Origin: Alteromonas halophila | GTDB lineage: Bacteria > Pseudomonadota > Gammaproteobacteria > Enterobacterales > Alteromonadaceae | Direction: 5' to 3' | DNA: 64,000 nucleotides | NCBI RefSeq assembly: GCF_014651815.1 | Contig: NZ_BMXP01000002.1 | Coordinates: forward strand, 1 to 64,000 | Part shown: in pieces, positions 59,513 through 64,000 of the stretch | Layout: every line of letters begins with the position of its first letter | Numbering within the stretch: position 1 is the stretch's first letter | Translations under genes and position numbers: made by a program | Notes under the pieces: model-generated | Seen by the model: the letters and a program-made list of their open reading frames with translations, nothing else | What the model was told of the DNA's origin: nothing | The model's database searches: none

Positions 59513-60520
59513 ATGGTACAGAATGTCCAGCAAGTGACACCACTGCCCGACGACAGCGCGCTGCTATCTTCGCTGCGCAGCTGGCAGTCGCCGCGCGTCC
59601 TGCGCGGTCTGGTTGCTGACTGGCCAGTGGTGCAGGCCGCAACCACGTCTAATCAGGCGCTGGTTGATTACCTGGCGCAGTTTGATCAGGGCAAAACGGT
59701 GGATTGTCTGGCGTTGCCGCATCAATGTGATGGCAGAATGTTTTATAACGAGGATATGTCAGGCTTTAATTTCAGCCGCCATCGTATGCCCTTTTTGCAG
59801 GCACTCAACACATTGCTGGCGCGCGCAGACCAGCCTCAGGCCGACTCACTGTATGTCGGCTCAACCAGTGTGGATGCCTGTCTGCCCGGGTTTACCGGCG
59901 ACAACCCGATTGCACTGGTTGGCGCCGACCCGCTTGCTACTCTGTGGGTGGGTAACAAAAGCCGTATCGCCGCGCACTATGACGCGCCGGACAACCTTAT
60001 CTGTGTGGCAGCGGGGAAGCGAAAAGTCACTCTGTTTCCGCCTGAGCAGGTGGACAATCTGTATGTCGGCCCGCTGCATGTGACGCCAGCCGGACAACCG
60101 GTCAGTATGGTCGATTTTGCGGCCCCGGACTTTGAGAAATATCCCCGCTTTGCGCAGGCGCTGGAGGCAGCTCTGACGGTAGAGCTTGTGCCTGGTGATG
60201 CCTTATATATTCCTTCTATGTGGTGGCACCATATTGAAGGGCAGCACAGCATTAACCTGCTGATTAACTTCTGGTGGCAGGATGCGCCGGGTTACCTGGG
60301 TCGCTCTGAAAATGCGCTTTATCATGCGCTGGTGACGATTAATCAGTTGCCACAGCAGCAGCGCATGGCCTGGAAGGCCATGTTTAATCACTATGTGTTT
60401 GGCGAGGACAGCGAGCGCTTCAGTCATATTCCAGAAAACCGGCGTGGACCGCTCGGGGATCTCAGTGAAGATACAGTGCGCCAGTTTAAAGCCTGGCTGG
60501 TCAATCATTTAAAGCATTAA
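59513..60520 (+). CDS. Cupin_8/JmjC-like Fe(II) oxygenase family protein
   Basis: The 335-residue protein has the cupin_8 (JmjC-like) iron-site pattern: His155-x-Asp157 (AAHYDAPDN), then GKRKVTLFPPEQVDNLY and the distal histidine in YIPSMWWHHIEG (239-240). Members are 2-oxoglutarate-dependent protein or small-molecule hydroxylases. In this cassette it travels with SapC and halogenases. The gene overlaps SapC's end by one-base spacing and precedes halogenase B by 15 bases, so the four are one operon. Confidence 0.85.
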   Translation: MVQNVQQVTPLPDDSALLSSLRSWQSPRVLRGLVADWPVVQAATTSNQALVDYLAQFDQGKTVDCLALPHQCDGRMFYNEDMSGFNFSRHRMPFLQALNTLLARADQPQADSLYVGSTSVDACLPGFTGDNPIALVGADPLATLWVGNKSRIAAHYDAPDNLICVAAGKRKVTLFPPEQVDNLYVGPLHVTPAGQPVSMVDFAAPDFEKYPRFAQALEAALTVELVPGDALYIPSMWWHHIEGQHSINLLINFWWQDAPGYLGRSENALYHALVTINQLPQQQRMAWKAMFNHYVFGEDSERFSHIPENRRGPLGDLSEDTVRQFKAWLVNHLKH

Positions 60521-60535
60521 TACGGGGGGTGAAGC

Positions 60536-62020
60536 ATGGCCCAGCAAAACAAACAGAGACAACGCATTGTCATTGCCGGTGGCGGCACCGCAGGCTGGAT
60601 GGCGGCCGCGGCATTTACCCGTATTTTGGGCCGTCAGGTTGAGGTTACGCTGATTGAAAGCTCAGAGATTGGCACCGTCGGAGTAGGTGAGGCCACCATC
60701 CCTACTCTGGTGTTCTTTCATAAACTGCTGAAAGTCAACGAGCAGGAGTTTATGAAAGCCACCAATGCCACCTTTAAACTGGGCATCAATTTTGAAGACT
60801 GGAAAGAACTCAATCACGCGTATTTACATGCCTTTGGTGTGACCGGCAAAGACTGCTGGGCCGCGGGCTTTCAGGATTTCTGGTTGCGTGGTCTGAACGA
60901 AGGGCTAAGTACTGACTTTGGTGATTACTGTCTGGAACGCAAGGCTGCTGAGGCAGGACGTTTCGCGCATCTGCCCAAAAACGGTCTGAACTACGCCTAT
61001 CACATAGATGCGACTCGCTACGCGGATTTTTTACGTTCTCTGGCAGAGCACGAGGGACTGCGCCGGATTGACGCTAAAATTACCGACGTATCACTGCGCG
61101 AAGCGGATGGCTTTATCGAGAGTCTGACGCTGGATGACGGGCAGGTGATTGAAGGCGATATGTTTATCGACTGCACCGGATTCAGAGGGCTGTTGATTGA
61201 AAAAGCGCTGCACACCGGGTACGAGGACTGGTCGCACTGGCTACCCTGCGATAGCGCGGTGGCAGTACAGACCGCATCGACGGGTGATCCTCTGCCATAT
61301 ACCCGATGCACAGCGCATGATGCCGGCTGGCAGTGGCGAATTCCGTTGCAGAACCGGGTGGGCAACGGCATGGTCTTCTGCAGCAACTATAAGTCGGACG
61401 ACGACGTGATAAATACGCTGCTGCAGCGTGTTGACGGTGAACCACTCAACGACCCGCGGGTTATTCACTTTCGGACCGGTCGCCGGCGCAAGCAGTGGAA
61501 CCGTAACTGCGTGGCGCTTGGCCTTTCAAGCGGCTTTCTTGAGCCGCTGGAGTCGACCAGCATTCATTTAATTCAGCAGGGAATTGTGCGGTTTTTGCGT
61601 ATGTTCCCTACAAATGGTGTGGTGCCGGAGGACGTGGCCGAATATAACCGTCAGGTTGATTTTGATATCGAACATATTCGTGACTTCATCATTCTGCACT
61701 ACCATGTGACTAACCGAAATGACTCACCGTTCTGGCGTCACTGCCGGCAGATGGATGTGCCCGACTCGCTGCGCCACCGCATTGACCTGTTTACCAAGAG
61801 CGGACGGGTATTCAGAGAAGGCAGTGAACTGTTTGATGATTCCTGGCAACAGGTGATGATTGGTCAGGGACTGATGCCAGGCAGCTATCATCCTATTGTG
61901 GATACCATGAGTCGTCAGGAGCTGGAAATACTGTTAGGGCAGATCCGCGAACAGATTGATCGTACGGTAGACAAACTGCCGCCGCATCAGGACTACCTGA
62001 ACCGCTTTTGTGGCAGGTAG
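60536..62020 (+). CDS. Flavin-dependent halogenase homologue B (tryptophan halogenase family)
   Basis: The 494-residue protein has GGGTAGW (15-21), catalytic Lys81 (NATFKLGINFEDW), the intact signature WQWRIP (265-270) and the glutamate in GFLEPLESTS (Glu339). So it has every residue needed for FADH2-dependent halide oxidation and halogen transfer. It is clearly different from copy A. A GGGGGTGA site precedes the ATG. Chloride or bromide would be abundant in a marine cell; the acceptor (indole, peptide or sugar-related) is unknown. It needs a flavin reductase, which is not encoded here. Confidence 0.88.
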   Translation: MAQQNKQRQRIVIAGGGTAGWMAAAAFTRILGRQVEVTLIESSEIGTVGVGEATIPTLVFFHKLLKVNEQEFMKATNATFKLGINFEDWKELNHAYLHAFGVTGKDCWAAGFQDFWLRGLNEGLSTDFGDYCLERKAAEAGRFAHLPKNGLNYAYHIDATRYADFLRSLAEHEGLRRIDAKITDVSLREADGFIESLTLDDGQVIEGDMFIDCTGFRGLLIEKALHTGYEDWSHWLPCDSAVAVQTASTGDPLPYTRCTAHDAGWQWRIPLQNRVGNGMVFCSNYKSDDDVINTLLQRVDGEPLNDPRVIHFRTGRRRKQWNRNCVALGLSSGFLEPLESTSIHLIQQGIVRFLRMFPTNGVVPEDVAEYNRQVDFDIEHIRDFIILHYHVTNRNDSPFWRHCRQMDVPDSLRHRIDLFTKSGRVFREGSELFDDSWQQVMIGQGLMPGSYHPIVDTMSRQELEILLGQIREQIDRTVDKLPPHQDYLNRFCGR

Positions 62021-62214
62021 CGTGGAAACAGGCAGTAGGCTTTGAGCCTGAGTGGCAATAGACTTGTTCGCCCCTTCGCCTGGCAATCATCGAGTGAAAA
62101 CACCCTTCGCGGTACCAGCGATTAGTGACTGCGTTTGCTGCGTTGAATAAAGGGCAGCAGAGTGTGCCTCAATACGTGTGTGCCCCTTAAGAACACAGTG
62201 TAACTGTACGAAAA

Positions 62215-62260
62215 CCCGGCTGCAGCAGGTACGAAAGCGAGCATCTGTGATGCTGCCGGG
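62215..62260 (+). terminator. Possible terminator after halogenase B
   Basis: CCCGGC (62215-62220) and GCCGGG (62255-62260) pair over a long loop with an extra short stem, followed by TAGTTTCTC. It is weak but well placed, in the otherwise gene-free 62021-62302. Confidence 0.3.
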
Positions 62261-62302
62261 TAGTTTCTCATGCACACCTGTAAATGTAATGTAAAAAATA
62301 AA

Positions 62303-62316
62303 TGAAAGCGCTTACA
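62303..62316. promoter_or_regulatory. LacI-type operator in front of the GH1 gene
   Basis: TGAAAGCGCTTACA is identical to the copy at 53823-53836. It lies 137 bases upstream of the GH1 start at 62440. An in-frame ATG at 62302 lies inside this operator and is therefore not the true start. Confidence 0.8.
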
Positions 62317-62439
62317 GGGCGTGATAATATTGCATCCATTATCAGAACCGGTCTTTGTAGGATTGATTTTGTCAGCACGCTGTTTCAGGCGCGATGGCAG
62401 GTCCCCGAAAAGATCGTTAAAAGCAGGAATGCGATAGTC

Positions 62440-63777
62440 ATGGAGTTAACCGCTAAACATGATTCCCCGTTCGCCGACCCGTCTTTTACGATGGGGGTCG
62501 CGACATCTTCTTTTCAGATTGAAGGCGGTGCAGAGCACCGGGAACCGAGTATCTGGGACACATTCTGTAAAACGCCCGGTAAGATTGCCGATGGCAGCAA
62601 TGGGCTGGTGGCTTGTGATCATGTGAATCGCTGGTCGCAGGATATCGACATGGTCGTGGCGATGAATGTGGATGCCTACCGATTCTCTGTAAGCTGGCCT
62701 CGCGTGATGCGTCGTGATGGTTCGGTTAACCAGCAGGGCCTGGATTTTTATATTGCGCTGTTAGACAAACTTAATGCGAACAATATTAAACCCTATGTCA
62801 CGCTGTACCACTGGGACCTGCCGCAATATCTTGAGGATGAGGGCGGCTGGCTAAACCGTGATACAGCCTTCGCCTTTGAGCGGTATGTAAATGTTGTGGT
62901 GGAGGCCTTTGGTGACCGGGTGGCGAGTTACGCAACGCTTAACGAACCCTATTGCAGCGCCTATCTTGGCTATGAAGTGGGAGTTCATGCCCCCGGCAAA
63001 GCCGGTAAGGAGTATGGCAAGAAAGCCATTCATAACCTGCTTCTGGCACACGGGCTGGGAATGCGGGTATTACGAAATAAGGTGCCGCACATTGAAAGCG
63101 GCATCGTACTTAACTTTACGCCCTTTTATCCGGCCAGTGACGCGCCTGCGGATGTCGCGGCCACTCAACTGGCGCACATTCATTTTAATGACTGGTATAT
63201 CCGCCCTATTCTTCACGGGCAATATCCGGCGTTACTGGCAGAATTGCCTGATGCCCACAAACCAGAAATACATGGCGAAGACATGGCCATCATCGCCGCA
63301 CCGATTGATTTTCTGGGCGTGAATTACTATACCCGCGCACGGGTTAAAGACGACGGCAGCGAGGACCCCTGTCTGTTACCGCCCCCTGACGACTGTGAAA
63401 AAACCGCGATGGGCTGGGAAGTCTATCCAAATGGCCTGGAAGATTTGCTTTTACAGCTGCACAGGGATTATACCCTGCCGCCGTTGATCATTACTGAAAA
63501 TGGTCTGGCCAGTGATGATCATCTGATTGACGGACACGTGGATGACACCGATCGGATCCGCTATTTGCAGTCACATATGGATGCAGTGACCCGTGCGGTA
63601 AAACAGGGGGTGCATATCACTGGCTACTTCGTCTGGAGCCTGATGGATAATTTTGAATGGGCGCTGGGCTATGAAAAACGATTCGGTATCGTGTATGTTG
63701 ATTATAAAACCCAGCAGCGAACGCTAAAGGCAAGTGCGCTGGCACTGACCGACATGCTGGCAAAACGACAACAATAA
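62440..63777 (+). CDS. GH1 beta-glucosidase
   Basis: The 445-residue enzyme has the GH1 marks: FTMGVATSSFQIEGG near the start, acid/base Glu169 in TLNEP, NYYTRARVK and the nucleophile Glu353 in LIITENGLAS, then WSLMDNFEWALGYEKRFGIV at the end. It has no signal peptide, so it is cytoplasmic and splits beta-glucosides such as cellobiose or laminaribiose after import. The start at 62440 has AGGAA upstream and gives normal GH1 length. It likely shares a transcript with the symporter gene behind it. Confidence 0.92.
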   Translation: MELTAKHDSPFADPSFTMGVATSSFQIEGGAEHREPSIWDTFCKTPGKIADGSNGLVACDHVNRWSQDIDMVVAMNVDAYRFSVSWPRVMRRDGSVNQQGLDFYIALLDKLNANNIKPYVTLYHWDLPQYLEDEGGWLNRDTAFAFERYVNVVVEAFGDRVASYATLNEPYCSAYLGYEVGVHAPGKAGKEYGKKAIHNLLLAHGLGMRVLRNKVPHIESGIVLNFTPFYPASDAPADVAATQLAHIHFNDWYIRPILHGQYPALLAELPDAHKPEIHGEDMAIIAAPIDFLGVNYYTRARVKDDGSEDPCLLPPPDDCEKTAMGWEVYPNGLEDLLLQLHRDYTLPPLIITENGLASDDHLIDGHVDDTDRIRYLQSHMDAVTRAVKQGVHITGYFVWSLMDNFEWALGYEKRFGIVYVDYKTQQRTLKASALALTDMLAKRQQ

Positions 63778-63801
63778 TACGATTACGTACGGGTGAACCC
63801 G

Positions 63802-64000
63802 ATGGTGAGCGCACGCGAGAAAATGGCATACGGGCTGGGAGATACCGCCAGTAATTTCATTTTCCAGACAGTCATGCTTTTTTTGACCTTTTACTACACG
63901 GACGTGGTTGGCCTGCCCGCCGCAGCCGTTGGCAGTATGTTTTTGGTGGTCAGGATTTTTGATGCGGTGACCGATCCATTGATGGGATCACTGGCTGACC
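63802..64000 (+). CDS. GPH-family (MelB/XylP-like) sugar:cation symporter, 5' part
   Basis: The 66 visible codons read MVSAREKMAYGLGDTASNFI, then FQTVMLFLTFYYTDV and a second helix, VFDAVTDPLMGSLAD-like (here RIFDAVTDPLMGSLAD). The YGxGD and FDAxTDPxMG motifs define the glycoside-pentoside-hexuronide symporters. It continues past the window end. It is placed 24 bases after GH1, so it probably imports the GH1 substrate. Confidence 0.9.
   Translation, partial: MVSAREKMAYGLGDTASNFIFQTVMLFLTFYYTDVVGLPAAAVGSMFLVVRIFDAVTDPLMGSLAD

Noticed and set aside
1-64000. CRISPR arrays, tRNA, rRNA
   Set aside because: I looked for regularly spaced repeats and for tRNA T-loop and acceptor patterns and found none that hold.

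Overview
This window looks like chromosomal DNA from a marine heterotrophic gammaproteobacterium, most probably Alteromonadales (an Alteromonas/Salinimonas/Aestuariibacter-type genome). That placement is inferred from the gene repertoire: several TonB-dependent receptors (TBDTs), a TBDT / halogenase / SapC / cupin carbohydrate locus, an AidB-type flavoprotein, FadL, NDH-2 and an ArfB-type rescue factor. No rRNA or tRNA gene and no CRISPR array was recognised.

Layout. (1) 1-4090 is an accessory island and insertion-sequence graveyard. It holds the start of an IS3-type element, a decapitated gene, a frameshifted IS3 transposase relic that appears to run into IS30-like sequence, an intact PrlF-YhaV toxin-antitoxin pair, a decayed DUF2384-type antitoxin, a small leader-type peptide gene followed by a PrsW-like membrane protease, and an IS1182 relic. 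(2) 4097-6858 is a LysR regulator divergent from a TmpA/TmpB-like oxygenase pair, which predicts use of (2-trimethylaminoethyl)phosphonate or a related organophosphonate. (3) 18085-6978 is a nine-gene leftward cluster: TBDT, a TVP38-flavoprotein disulfide-reductase fusion, a DUF547 protein, a YnjB/YnjC/YnjD-type ABC importer, a YnjF-like CDP-alcohol phosphatidyltransferase, a fatty acid hydroxylase and a DUF1499 protein. It reads as one envelope/uptake operon with an unknown substrate. (4) 18253-21064 holds a DoxX-like protein, SoxR with a textbook SoxR box that should drive a 35-codon small gene and a VOC-fold protein, and a TauD-type dioxygenase.

(5) 21283-26251 is a zinc-acquisition locus: an AztD-like His-rich lipoprotein, a ZnuD-like TBDT and ZrgA around a Zur-like region, with a deletion that leaves only the tail of an ABC permease; a PhoX-type relic follows. 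(6) 26694-49483 is mixed housekeeping: threonine aldolase, AidB, an NAD(P)H:quinone-type flavoprotein, diguanylate cyclase, FadL with a translationally coupled leader peptide, a Tat-exported oxidoreductase, LysR, a TBDT, NDH-2, YceI plus cytochrome b561, a CBS protein, a DUF2384 antitoxin homologue without visible toxin, ArfB, an MFS efflux protein, a candidate structured small RNA or small-protein gene on the minus strand, two TauE/SafE proteins and a CDF metal exporter.

(7) 49543-64000 is a beta-glucoside/beta-glucan utilisation locus. GH3 plus an MFS sugar importer face a large TBDT; behind the TBDT come two flavin-dependent halogenase homologues, SapC and a JmjC/cupin_8 protein, then a GH1 beta-glucosidase and the start of a GPH-family symporter. 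Five near-identical copies of the LacI-type operator TGTAAGCGCTTACA sit in the promoter regions and tie these transcripts into one regulon, although no LacI gene is in the window. The halogenase-SapC-cupin cassette, the leader-peptide/PrsW pair, the TmpAB locus and the YnjBCD super-operon are the parts most worth following up.
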